6,884 bases of DNA from Hyphomicrobiaceae bacterium (GTDB lineage: Bacteria; Pseudomonadota; Alphaproteobacteria; Rhizobiales; Hyphomicrobiaceae), in assembly GCA_020442225.1 (NCBI GenBank), contig JAGRKR010000106.1, forward strand, positions 1 through 6,884, read 5' to 3'. Below the pieces are notes generated by a model. That model saw only the letters and a program-made list of their open reading frames with translations, had not been told where the DNA came from and did not search any database. This document shows positions 1 through 6,884 of the stretch, piece after piece. Every line of letters begins with the position of its first letter. The stretch's first letter is position 1. Made by a program: the position numbers and the translations under genes.

Positions 1-167
1 TCATGATCGTCGTCGGCGGCGTCATTCCTCCGGCCGACTATGCGGAGATCTTCGCGGCCGGCGCCAAGTCCGTGTTCGGCCCCGGCACGAACATCCCGGC
101 CGCCGCCATCGATCTCATCGGCAAGCTCAACGCGGCCCTCGGCTACACCAGGGAAGCTGCCGAATAG
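1..167 (+). CDS. Methylmalonyl-CoA mutase, C-terminal end (partial, 5' part outside window)
   Basis: Only the last 54 codons are present, read from base 3 to the TAG at 165-167. The peptide begins MIVVGGVIPPADY and continues with FGPGTNIPAAA. This Gly-Gly-Val-Ile-Pro-Pro and Phe-Gly-Pro-Gly-Thr pair is typical of the last strands and helix of the B12-binding (Rossmann-like) domain of acyl-CoA mutases. In the methylmalonyl-CoA mutase family this domain holds adenosylcobalamin for the interconversion of (R)-methylmalonyl-CoA and succinyl-CoA, the last step of propionyl-CoA assimilation in the cytoplasm. The catalytic TIM barrel and the cobalamin-ligand histidine motif lie upstream and are not visible. 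It could therefore also be a related mutase (for example ethylmalonyl-CoA mutase) or a separate small B12-binding subunit. The family assignment is firm and the exact enzyme less so. Confidence 0.82.
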   Translation, partial: MIVVGGVIPPADYAEIFAAGAKSVFGPGTNIPAAAIDLIGKLNAALGYTREAAE

Positions 168-225
168 ACGCGCGGGGCCGAACCGACCTCCCATCATACT
201 TTTCGGCGAGACGCGGCGAGGCCGC

Positions 226-254
226 TTGGCCGGGGATTCCCGACCTGTTATGAC
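226..254 (+). promoter_or_regulatory. Weak candidate sigma-70-type promoter upstream of dctP
   Basis: TTGGCC at 226-231 and TATGAC at 249-254 are separated by 17 bases. Each box matches four of six positions of the classical -35/-10 consensus, and the spacing is ideal. The site lies about 70 bases upstream of the chosen dctP start, in the only spacer of useful size before the TRAP operon. Matches of this quality can occur by chance, so this is a candidate only. An A8 run at 291-298 lies between it and the ribosome binding site and may act as an unstructured leader element. Confidence 0.25.
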
Positions 255-311
255 TCGTGATGAGCGAGGCCCGCATCAAAGGGTCCGCCCAAAAAAAAGC
301 AAATGCGTCCG

Positions 312-316
312 GGAGG
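312..316 (+). promoter_or_regulatory. Ribosome binding site that fixes the dctP start at GTG 327
   Basis: GGAGG at 312-316 is followed by 10 bases and then GTG at 327. This strong Shine-Dalgarno match lies inside the longer reading frame that opens at ATG 303, so it supports the internal GTG as the true start. The protein from GTG begins directly with a Lys-containing signal-peptide n-region. Confidence 0.75.
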
Positions 317-326
317 ATTATTCATC

Positions 327-1346
327 GTGAAACTCAGCAAGCTACTTGCCGCAAGTGCAGCAGGCGCCATGGCGCTGTCGATGACCGCCGGCCTGGCTGT
401 CGCCCAACAGAAATATCGGCTCGAGATCTCGCTGGAGACCGGCCCCAACCATCTCCGCAACATCTCGGTCATGCAGTTCGCGGAGGAGCTGCAGAAGCGC
501 TCCGGCGGACGCCTCGAGGTCAAGGTCTTCCACGGCGCCTCCAAGTACAAAGGCACGAACGTGCCGACGGCCTTGGCCCAGGGCGCCCTCGACATGGGTC
601 TGCCGGGCACGTGGCAGCTCGGCAAGTTCATTCCGGATTTCGACTCGGCCGACCTGCCGATCTTCTATGGCGTGAAGCGCAAGGACGTCTACAAGGTCTG
701 GGACGGCCCGGTGGGCAAGGAGATCGTCGCCAAGCTCGAGAAGAAGCTCGGCGTGAAGGTGGTCGGCCGCTGGATGGATCTCGGACCCGGCCAGAACTTC
801 TTCACAAAGAAGAAGGTCGCGACGGCCGCAGATCTCAAGGGCCTCAAGGTCCGGACGCCCGGCGGCGCTGCCAACGGCGCCCGCTACGAGACGCTGGCGG
901 CCATCGCCATCAAGATCGCCTGGCCCGACGTGCCGCAGGCCCTGCAGCGCGGCACCATCGACGGTCTCTTCACCACCTTCGAATCCACCCGCAGCGCCAA
1001 GCTGTGGGATTCTGGCGTGCGCTACTCCTACGAGAACGATCAGAACTTCCTCCAGTACATCCCGATGATCGGCCTCAAGACCTGGAACAAGTACCCCAAG
1101 GACATCCAGGAACTGATCGTCAAGGTCTGGGAGGAGAAGATCGACTCCATCCGCGAATTCGGCGCCAAGCGTCAGGCTTCGGCCCGCGCCGATTGCGAGA
1201 AGGCGGGAATCCAGATCATCGTCGCGAGCGATGCCGACCGCGCCGCGACGCGGGCGATCCTCATGAAGAAGCAGCCCGAGCTCGTGAAGAAGCTCAAGAT
1301 CGACCCGGCCTTCGTCGCGAAGATCGAGAAGGTTCTCGGCAAGTAG
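327..1346 (+). CDS. dctP: TRAP transporter substrate-binding protein, DctP family
   Basis: This is the periplasmic solute receptor of a tripartite ATP-independent (TRAP) transporter. It binds an organic acid and delivers it to the DctQ/DctM membrane pair encoded just downstream. I start it at GTG 327 (339 aa), which has GGAGG 10 bases upstream. ATG 303 would add eight residues and has no such site. Residues 1-26 form a signal peptide: Lys at 2 and 5, a hydrophobic Ala/Leu/Met core, and a likely cleavage at AVA/QQ after residue 26. The mature length is usual for the family. The DctP signature is clear: LKVRTPGG carries Arg176, the position that in characterised DctP proteins pairs with the ligand carboxylate, and it is followed by the conserved VPQALQRGTIDGLFTT stretch. 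A Lys-rich helical tail ends the protein. The fold and role are confident. The ligand is unknown, although the conserved Arg argues for a carboxylate. Confidence 0.93.
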   Translation: MKLSKLLAASAAGAMALSMTAGLAVAQQKYRLEISLETGPNHLRNISVMQFAEELQKRSGGRLEVKVFHGASKYKGTNVPTALAQGALDMGLPGTWQLGKFIPDFDSADLPIFYGVKRKDVYKVWDGPVGKEIVAKLEKKLGVKVVGRWMDLGPGQNFFTKKKVATAADLKGLKVRTPGGAANGARYETLAAIAIKIAWPDVPQALQRGTIDGLFTTFESTRSAKLWDSGVRYSYENDQNFLQYIPMIGLKTWNKYPKDIQELIVKVWEEKIDSIREFGAKRQASARADCEKAGIQIIVASDADRAATRAILMKKQPELVKKLKIDPAFVAKIEKVLGK

Positions 1347-1383
1347 CGCGGGTCCTTTCGACCCTCACACGAGCAATTGACGC

Positions 1384-1409
1384 CCGCCCCGGCATCAGGC
1401 CCGGGGCGG
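1384..1409 (+). terminator. Intercistronic GC hairpin between dctP and dctQ (no T-tract)
   Basis: CCGCCCCGG (1384-1392) and CCGGGGCGG (1401-1409) are perfect 9-bp inverted arms around an 8-base loop. The hairpin begins 37 bases after the dctP stop and ends 49 bases before the dctQ start. No run of T follows it, so it is not a classical intrinsic terminator. More likely roles are a partial terminator or a block to 3' exonucleases that stabilises dctP mRNA. Either would raise binding-protein output over the membrane subunits. The structure is seen in the sequence; the role is inferred. Confidence 0.55.
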
Positions 1410-1440
1410 CGTACACCCCTATCCGGCGATGCCCGGCTAC

Positions 1441-1450
1441 GGGAGGAGGA
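1441..1450 (+). promoter_or_regulatory. Strong ribosome binding site of dctQ
   Basis: GGGAGGAGGA lies 8 bases before ATG 1459. It decides the start, because the upstream in-frame ATG at 1429 has no comparable site and would add ten residues (MPGYGRRIAH) with no family counterpart that I recognise. Confidence 0.75.
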
Positions 1451-1458
1451 TCGCGCAC

Positions 1459-1968
1459 ATGATCTGGCGGCGTCTCGAGGATCTCGTCATAGGCATTCTC
1501 GCCGTCATGGCGCTTGTGCTGATCTGCAACGAATTCATCATGCGCAAGTTCTACCCCACGCTCCTTCCGGACTGGGGCACGGAGTTCGTCATCTACTTCA
1601 CGGTCTGGGCGATGCTCCTCGCCGGCGCGCCGCTGGTGCGTGACAGCCGGCATGTGCGCGCCGACATCCTGTTGCGCCATTTCTCCCCCGGCTGGCAGCG
1701 CTTCCTCGAGATCTTCGTGACGATCTGCGGGATCATCTTCACCGCCGTGGTGTTCTGGTACGGCCTCAGCATCGTCGAGCTCGCCTTCCGCCTCGACGAA
1801 AAGAGCGAAAGCTCCATGCGCTTCCCGCTCTACATCTACTACGCCTTCGTACCGCTCGGCTTCGGCCTCATGGCCGGCGAGTACGTCATCCGCCTTTATC
1901 GCCTGATCTTCCGCTTCGATCCCGAGACGATGCTGGTCACCGACGAGCACGTCATGCGCGACAAGTAA
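1459..1968 (+). CDS. dctQ: TRAP transporter small permease subunit, DctQ family
   Basis: This is the small integral membrane subunit of the TRAP system, which pairs with DctM in the inner membrane and helps dock the solute-loaded DctP. From ATG 1459 it has 169 aa, normal for DctQ. Four hydrophobic segments are visible at about residues 8-28, 40-60, 84-106 and 124-146. Family features are the EFVIYFTVW segment (42-50) ending in the LLAGAPLVRDSRHVRADI stretch, with the conserved His65 and Asp69 after helix 2, and the Pro-containing entry to helix 4 (RFPLYIYYAFVPLG). It lies 112 nt downstream of dctP, beyond a GC hairpin, and 23 nt upstream of dctM. The three genes run in the usual P-Q-M order and are probably co-transcribed. 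The longer frame from ATG 1429 is less likely because of the ribosome binding site. Confidence 0.92.
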   Translation: MIWRRLEDLVIGILAVMALVLICNEFIMRKFYPTLLPDWGTEFVIYFTVWAMLLAGAPLVRDSRHVRADILLRHFSPGWQRFLEIFVTICGIIFTAVVFWYGLSIVELAFRLDEKSESSMRFPLYIYYAFVPLGFGLMAGEYVIRLYRLIFRFDPETMLVTDEHVMRDK

Positions 1969-1991
1969 CCCTCCAACACGGTTGCAGCCCC

Positions 1992-3272
1992 ATGACAGCG
2001 CTCATCGTCATCATCCTGTTGCTGGTATTCCTCGGCATCGGCATGCCGATCTACCTGGCTCTCGGCTTTCTCGCGCTGCTGCTCTTCATTCACGAAGGCG
2101 CGCCGCTCGCCTCGCTGCCGCAGCTCTTCGCCAACGACCTCAACTCCATCACGCTCATCGCCATTCCCTTCTTCGTCATGGCGGCCACCTTCATGCAGCG
2201 CGGCGGCATCGCGCACGCCCTGATCCAGGTGGCGCAAGCCTGGGTCGGACGCGCACGCGGAGGCCTGGCGATCGTCTGCGTGGTGGCGACCACGATCTTC
2301 GCGGCGATCTGCGGCTCGTCGGTGGCGACCGCCCTCGCCATGGGCTCGATCCTCGTTCCGGCGATGACCGAGAAAAAGTACGAGGATCATTTCGCGCTCG
2401 GCGTCGTCGGCGCGTCCGGCACGCTCGGGATCCTCATCCCGCCGAGCCTCGCCATGATCGTCTATGCCGTGATCGCCGACGAATCCGTGCCGCGCCTGTT
2501 CCTCGCGGGCGTCATCCCCGGCCTGATCCAGGCGACGCTGTTCATCCTGTGGATCAAGTTCTACTGCCGCTGGAAGAACTATCCGACCGAGGAGGCGATG
2601 CCGCGCTCGGAGTTCGTGCGGGTCAACCTCAACGCCGTCCCGGCGATGCTCATTCCCGTCATCGTGCTCGGCGGCATCTATTCGGGCTGGGTGACGATCA
2701 CGGAGGTCGCCGGTCTGGCGGCGCTCGTCGCCATCATCGTCGGCCTGTATTTCTACCGTGGCGTAAGGCACGGCGACCTGCTGCCGATTTTCGCCGAGTC
2801 GATGAAGATGACGGCGACGATCGTCTTCATCATCCTCGGCGCCCTGGCCTTCGGCCACTGGATCACCAGCGCCGGCATCGCCGACGCGCTCGTTCAATGG
2901 GTCAAGGCCAACGACCTCAAGTCCTGGCAGTTCCTTTTGATCATGAACCTGCTGATGCTCGTGCTCGGCATGTTCCTGGAGGTCTTCGCCATCATCCTGA
3001 TCACGATGCCGCTGGTGCTACCGCTCCTCAAGGCGCTGGACATCTCCACCGTGCACTATGCGATCATCCTGACGGTCAACATGGAAATCGCGCTGATCTC
3101 GCCGCCGATCGGACTCAACCTGTTCGTGCTGTCGGCAATTGCCAAGAAGCCGATCAGCACGGCGATTCGCGGCATCCTGCCGTTCATCATCATCATGCTG
3201 TTCCTGCTCGCGCTCATCACCTACGTGCCGGCGATCTCGCTCTTCCTGCCGAACCTCGTCTACGGCAAGTAA
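1992..3272 (+). CDS. dctM: TRAP transporter large permease subunit, DctM family
   Basis: This is the large transport subunit, which moves the substrate across the inner membrane using an ion gradient (Na+ in the characterised SiaQM and DctM relatives). It has 426 aa, the typical full length, and hydrophobic segments along its whole length consistent with 11-12 helices. Hallmarks are ICGSSVATALAMGSILVPAM (residues 107-126) and ASGTLGILIPPS (141-152), the first conserved hairpin region. The matching second-half elements are GMFLE (326-330) and SPPIGLNLFV (370-379). These two regions correspond to the paired hairpin loops that form the transport site in the IT (ion transporter) superfamily. The start ATG 1992 has no clear Shine-Dalgarno sequence. 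With a 23-nt gap after dctQ, translation may be coupled to it. The gene appears intact and ends 24 nt from the convergent pheT stop. Confidence 0.95.
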   Translation: MTALIVIILLLVFLGIGMPIYLALGFLALLLFIHEGAPLASLPQLFANDLNSITLIAIPFFVMAATFMQRGGIAHALIQVAQAWVGRARGGLAIVCVVATTIFAAICGSSVATALAMGSILVPAMTEKKYEDHFALGVVGASGTLGILIPPSLAMIVYAVIADESVPRLFLAGVIPGLIQATLFILWIKFYCRWKNYPTEEAMPRSEFVRVNLNAVPAMLIPVIVLGGIYSGWVTITEVAGLAALVAIIVGLYFYRGVRHGDLLPIFAESMKMTATIVFIILGALAFGHWITSAGIADALVQWVKANDLKSWQFLLIMNLLMLVLGMFLEVFAIILITMPLVLPLLKALDISTVHYAIILTVNMEIALISPPIGLNLFVLSAIAKKPISTAIRGILPFIIIMLFLLALITYVPAISLFLPNLVYGK

Positions 3273-3296
3273 GGCGGCGCGGCGGGCGCAGGCTGC

Positions 3297-5735
3297 TCAG
3301 CCGCGGATCTCGCCGCCCGTGGCCTTGCGGACCTCGGCGACGATCTTGCGGCCGACGGCCTCGATCTCCTCGTCGGTCAGCGTGGCGTCGCGCGGCTGCA
3401 GCGTCACCTCGATGGCGAGCGACTTCTTGCCCTCGCCAAGGCTCGTCCCCTCGAACAGATCGAACACTTCGACGCCGGCGATCAGGCGCTTGTCGGCCTG
3501 GGCTGCGGCCCTCAGCACGTCACCGGCAGCGACGTCCGCATCGAGCACGAACGCAAAGTCGCGGCGCACCGGCAGCAGATCGGCGGCATCGAGCGGTGAG
3601 CGGGCCTTCGACTTGCGCTTCTCGGGCGGCAGGGCGTCCAGGAAAACTTCGAAGGCGGCAGCCGGCGCGCCGAGATCGAGCGCCTCGAGCACCGACGGAT
3701 GCAGCTCGCCGAAGTGCGCGAGTACCACCTTGGGGCCGAGCCGCAAGGTGCCCGAGCGCCCCGGGTGGAACCAGCCGGGCGCGTCACGCGTGACTTGCGC
3801 CTTTGCGGGATCGAGGCCGAGCGCACTGAGCAGGCCCGCCGCGTCGGCCTTGACGTCGAAGACATCGACGCCCCCCATCGTGCCGCCCCAATGCCGCCCG
3901 GCACCGGCGAGCTTGGCGCTGCCCGTGCGGACGCCCGAGGACACGAGGAACTGATCCTCCGGCTTGTCGCCCCGATAGGCCTGCCCGATCTCGAACAGCG
4001 CCGTATCGGCGAAGCCGCGATGTCGATTGCGCGCCGCGGCGGCAACGAGACCGGCCAGAAGGCTCGGCCGCATGCTCGACAACTCCGTCGAGATCGGGTT
4101 TGCCAGCTCGAGCTCGTCGCTACCGCCGCCGAACAGCTCGGCGTGGGCGCGCGACACGAAGGACCAGGTGACGGCCTCAACCATGCCACGGCTGGCGAGC
4201 ACCCGGCGCGCACGCCGCGAGCGACGCTGGCTCGGCGTCAGCACTGGCCGCGCGACACCGGCATCGCGCGACATCGCCACGGGCCTGATGCTGTCGATCC
4301 CCGCGATGCGCACGATCTCCTCGACGATGTCGACGCCGATGGTGACATCGGGGCGCCAGCTCGGCACGGCGATGGCGACCGGCGCCGCGGCGTCCGCCTT
4401 CTTGCCTGCCGGAACCGTGAACCCGAGACCCGTGAGCGTCTGGCGCATGTCGGCTTCGGCAAGCTCGAGGCCGGTCAGGCGCGCCACGCTCGCGAACGAG
4501 AACGACACCACGGTGCGGGGCTCCGGCGGGGTGCCGGCCATGCGCGCCTTGGACGGCGTGCCTCCGCACAGCTCCAGGATCATGGCCGTAGCCAGATCCA
4601 GTCCACCCATGACGAAGCCCGGATCGACGCCACGCTCGAAACGATAGCGCGCGTCCGTCTGCAGGCCGAGCTTGCGCCCGGTTCTGGCGGTGCGCACGGG
4701 ATCGAAGTAGGCGGACTCGATCAGCACGTTGGTCGTGGCCTCGGTCGAGCCGGAGGCGTCACCGCCGATGATGCCGCCGAGCCCGAGCACGCCCTGGTCG
4801 TCGGCGATGACGCACATCTCTTCGTCGACGGCGTACGTCTTGCCGTCGAGCGCCAGGAAGCTCTCCCCGGTACGTCCAAGTCGCGCCCGGATGGTGCCGG
4901 TGATCCTGTCGGCGTCGTAGACGTGCAAGGGCCGGCCGCGATCGAGCGTGACGTAATTGGTGACGTCGACGAGGGCGCTGATCGGACGCTGGCCGACGGC
5001 CTTCAGCCGGCGCTGCAGCCAGTCCGGCGAGCTGGTGTTCTTCACGCCGCGGACGTGGCGGCCGGCAAATGCCGGGCAGGCGCTCGCGGCCGCATCCGCG
5101 AATTCGAGCGCGATCGGCACGGGACAGTCGTGCTCGCCCTTGCCCGCAAAGCCTGCCGCCCCTGCCGAAAGCCGCCCGAGCCCGGCGGCGGCCAGGTCGC
5201 GGGCGATGCCCCGCACGCCCAGGCAGTCGGGACGATTGGGCGTGAGCTTGATCTCGATGACGGGATCATCGAGCCCCATCACGTCGACATAGCGCTCGCC
5301 GATCCGGCCCGCGAGCGTATCGTCGAGCTCGATGATGCCCTCACCGGCGTCGGAGAGCTCCAACTCGCGCTCGGAGACCATCATGCCGTTCGAGACGATG
5401 CCGCGCACCGGCCGCTTCTCGAGCGTGATGCCGGTGCCGGGAATGTAGGCGCCGAGGGGTGCGAACACGCCGAGCAGCCCGGGTCGCGCGTTCGGCGCTC
5501 CGCAGACGACCTCGACAGCGCCCTTGCCGGTGTCGACCTGGCAGACCCTGAGGCGGTCGGCTTGAGGATGCTGCTTGGCGTCGAGGATCCGCGCGATCAC
5601 GAACGGCGCCAGCTTCGCGGACGGGTTGTCCACTCCTTCGACCTCGAGTCCGATCCCGGTCAGGCGGGCGGTGATCGCATCGAGATCGGCGTCGGTATCG
5701 AGGTGATCCCTCAGCCAGGACAGCGTGAATTTCAT
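3297..5735 (-). CDS. pheT: Phenylalanyl-tRNA synthetase beta subunit
   Basis: This is the beta subunit of the cytoplasmic alpha2beta2 enzyme that charges tRNA-Phe; it binds tRNA and edits mischarged Tyr-tRNA. From ATG 5735 it has 812 aa, normal for bacterial PheT. Domains run in the expected order: an N-terminal MKFTLSWLRDHLDT start, an EMAP-type OB-fold tRNA-binding domain (about 44-150, with HPQADRLRVCQVD), and the B3/4 editing domain (about 220-395, with LVDVTNYVTLDRGRPLHVYD). Next come the B5 domain (about 407-480, with RPD 461-463, Asp469 and Glu472-473, the acidic positions that hold Mg2+ near the active site in known structures), the synthetase-like core (about 495-700), and the C-terminal ferredoxin-like anticodon-binding domain (about 718-811). 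The frame is open back to ATG 5792, but that 19-residue extension has no family counterpart and overlaps the upstream gene. No damage is visible. It is separated from pheS by a membrane-protein gene. Confidence 0.97.
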   Translation of the reverse strand: MKFTLSWLRDHLDTDADLDAITARLTGIGLEVEGVDNPSAKLAPFVIARILDAKQHPQADRLRVCQVDTGKGAVEVVCGAPNARPGLLGVFAPLGAYIPGTGITLEKRPVRGIVSNGMMVSERELELSDAGEGIIELDDTLAGRIGERYVDVMGLDDPVIEIKLTPNRPDCLGVRGIARDLAAAGLGRLSAGAAGFAGKGEHDCPVPIALEFADAAASACPAFAGRHVRGVKNTSSPDWLQRRLKAVGQRPISALVDVTNYVTLDRGRPLHVYDADRITGTIRARLGRTGESFLALDGKTYAVDEEMCVIADDQGVLGLGGIIGGDASGSTEATTNVLIESAYFDPVRTARTGRKLGLQTDARYRFERGVDPGFVMGGLDLATAMILELCGGTPSKARMAGTPPEPRTVVSFSFASVARLTGLELAEADMRQTLTGLGFTVPAGKKADAAAPVAIAVPSWRPDVTIGVDIVEEIVRIAGIDSIRPVAMSRDAGVARPVLTPSQRRSRRARRVLASRGMVEAVTWSFVSRAHAELFGGGSDELELANPISTELSSMRPSLLAGLVAAAARNRHRGFADTALFEIGQAYRGDKPEDQFLVSSGVRTGSAKLAGAGRHWGGTMGGVDVFDVKADAAGLLSALGLDPAKAQVTRDAPGWFHPGRSGTLRLGPKVVLAHFGELHPSVLEALDLGAPAAAFEVFLDALPPEKRKSKARSPLDAADLLPVRRDFAFVLDADVAAGDVLRAAAQADKRLIAGVEVFDLFEGTSLGEGKKSLAIEVTLQPRDATLTDEEIEAVGRKIVAEVRKATGGEIRG

Positions 5736-5778
5736 CGTCTCGGTCCGTTTCGGTGGCAGGGTGCGGAGAGTGTCGGCG

Positions 5779-6315
5779 TCATCGGCCGCCATCCTCGCTG
5801 GAGATGTGCTGCTGGCGCGCCATGCGGATCTTGGTCCAGATCCAGGCGAAGGAGATGGCGATCCGGATCAGCGCCAGGGCGTAGAACATGCGAAACACGA
5901 AACAATACATCACGACCCAGAATGATTTCCGGTTCATGAGCAGCGGCGTCAACCGCAGGTCCCAGTGTTCCATGACGTCGAACAGCGCGCCACGGGTGAC
6001 GAGATCGAGCGCGAAGAAGGACGTGGCGATGACCCCGTGCCGGCCATCCGCGTAGATGGCGTAGCCCTCCGCCTGCAGCCAGAGCAGGTTGCCGACGAAC
6101 AGCGCGTAGAACACCAGCATCGAGATCGCCAGCAGGCGATAGTAGATGAGCGCGTGCTTCAGTGTCTCCCGCGAGAAGCCGTAGTCGATCCAGCGGTCGA
6201 GGTCCTGATGCTTCTGATCGTGGAAGAAGAAGATCACCACCGCCGTGACGGTCATGGCGAAGCTCATGACCAGCGCCATCACGACCGAGAGTGACATGTT
6301 GGTGACGAGGAGCAT
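5779..6315 (-). CDS. Unrecognised integral membrane protein encoded between pheS and pheT
   Basis: I do not recognise the family. From ATG 6315 the product has 178 aa with probable membrane helices at about residues 7-31, 56-80, 95-115 (weaker) and 132-160. The first helix is rich in Met (residues 1, 7, 13, 17 and 21) and runs into FFFHDQKHQDLDRW, a His/Asp-rich polar loop. The stretch after helix 3 (EHWDLRLTPLLMNRKS) and the basic, polar tail (TKIRMARQQH) are probably soluble ends. ATG 6315 is preceded by AAGGG six bases away. GTG 6372 would add 19 polar residues and falls inside an inverted repeat, while ATG 6297 has no ribosome site. It lies on the same strand as pheS (139 nt upstream) and pheT (start 43 nt downstream), so it is probably co-transcribed with them. 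The hydrophobicity pattern, codon use and snug fit argue for a real gene. No function is assigned. Confidence 0.8.
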   Translation of the reverse strand: MLLVTNMSLSVVMALVMSFAMTVTAVVIFFFHDQKHQDLDRWIDYGFSRETLKHALIYYRLLAISMLVFYALFVGNLLWLQAEGYAIYADGRHGVIATSFFALDLVTRGALFDVMEHWDLRLTPLLMNRKSFWVVMYCFVFRMFYALALIRIAISFAWIWTKIRMARQQHISSEDGGR

Positions 6316-6363
6316 GGCCGGCCCTTGCGAACTCGCGTCTGCCCGACCTGTCGGCGACGCCTT

Positions 6364-6381
6364 GAGTGTCACTCGACACTC
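6364..6381. promoter_or_regulatory. Perfect 7-bp inverted repeat in the spacer after pheS
   Basis: GAGTGTC (6364-6370) and GACACTC (6375-6381) flank four bases. Read on the minus strand, it lies about 74 bases after the pheS stop and about 48 bases before the likely start of the membrane-protein gene. It could be an operator for a dimeric regulator or an intercistronic RNA hairpin. No T-run follows on either strand, so it is not a classical terminator. The repeat is seen directly; any function is inferred. Confidence 0.4.
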
Positions 6382-6454
6382 TGATCCAAGTTGATAGGGC
6401 GGCGCTCAGCTCTTGGTGGAAGTGCGAGGCGCCCCCCTCTCGACCGTCCACCCC

Positions 6455-6884
<430 letters not shown>

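Noticed and set aside
177..225. Possible terminator after the mutase gene (GCCGAA/TTCGGC arms and a 5-bp GCGGC/GCCGC hairpin)
   Set aside because: The first pair has a 19-base loop and the second only a 5-bp stem. Neither is followed by a T-tract, so I do not call a terminator.
291..298. A8 tract as a slippage or frameshift site
   Set aside because: It lies in the noncoding leader of dctP, upstream of the chosen start, so slippage would not change a protein.
257..1462. Plus-strand open frame of 401 codons overlapping dctP
   Set aside because: It is out of frame with the clear DctP protein, and its product is an Arg/Gly-rich shadow. It passes through the A8 run and the dctP-dctQ spacer, which a real gene here would not be expected to do.
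1896..2897. Minus-strand open frame of 333 codons opposite dctM
   Set aside because: The translation is a low-complexity Asp/Glu/Arg/His-rich sequence, the mirror of hydrophobic helix codons in dctM. There is no recognisable domain.
1982..3793. Plus-strand open frame of 603 codons overlapping dctM and running into pheT
   Set aside because: It is a frame-shifted shadow of dctM that continues antisense into pheT. The Arg/His/Pro-rich translation has no plausible fold, while the dctM frame carries all family motifs.
3699..5939. A very long plus-strand open frame (746 codons) antisense to pheT
   Set aside because: It mirrors pheT, whose domains are all recognisable. Its translation is rich in Arg, Ala, Gly and Asp with no family motif, typical of the antisense shadow of a GC-rich gene. 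It also crosses gene boundaries without regard to them.
6382..6454. Promoter for the membrane-protein gene in the spacer after pheS
   Set aside because: I found only poor matches to -35/-10 boxes on the minus strand, not better than chance.

Overview
This is a GC-rich window with dense coding. Codon use, the PheT/PheS sequence types and the TRAP genes suggest an alphaproteobacterium, probably of the Hyphomicrobiales or a related order. That placement is an inference from sequence style, not a phylogeny. Apart from one unrecognised membrane protein, the content is ordinary core metabolism and transport.

Plus strand, 1-3272. The window opens in the last 54 codons of a gene whose product ends like the cobalamin-binding domain of methylmalonyl-CoA mutase. 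After a 159-nt spacer with a weak candidate promoter comes a complete TRAP transporter operon in the order dctP-dctQ-dctM: periplasmic solute receptor, small 4-helix membrane subunit, large multi-helix permease. A GC-rich hairpin without a T-tract lies in the 112-nt dctP-dctQ gap. Together the three proteins would import an organic acid, using an ion gradient. The substrate cannot be read from the sequence. The neighbouring mutase makes a small carboxylate feeding propionyl-CoA/succinate metabolism a reasonable guess.

Minus strand, 6884-3297. A second cluster converges on dctM with only 24 nt between stop codons. In transcription order it holds pheS (its 5' part is outside the window), an unrecognised membrane protein of about 178 residues, and pheT. 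PheS and PheT form the alpha2beta2 phenylalanyl-tRNA synthetase, and their genes are often adjacent. Here they are split by the membrane protein gene, with a perfect 7-bp inverted repeat in the spacer after pheS.

I found no tRNA or rRNA gene, CRISPR array, insertion sequence, prophage or toxin-antitoxin module. The most notable items are the membrane protein between pheS and pheT and the two intercistronic inverted repeats. I see no convincing evidence of an undescribed multi-gene system.
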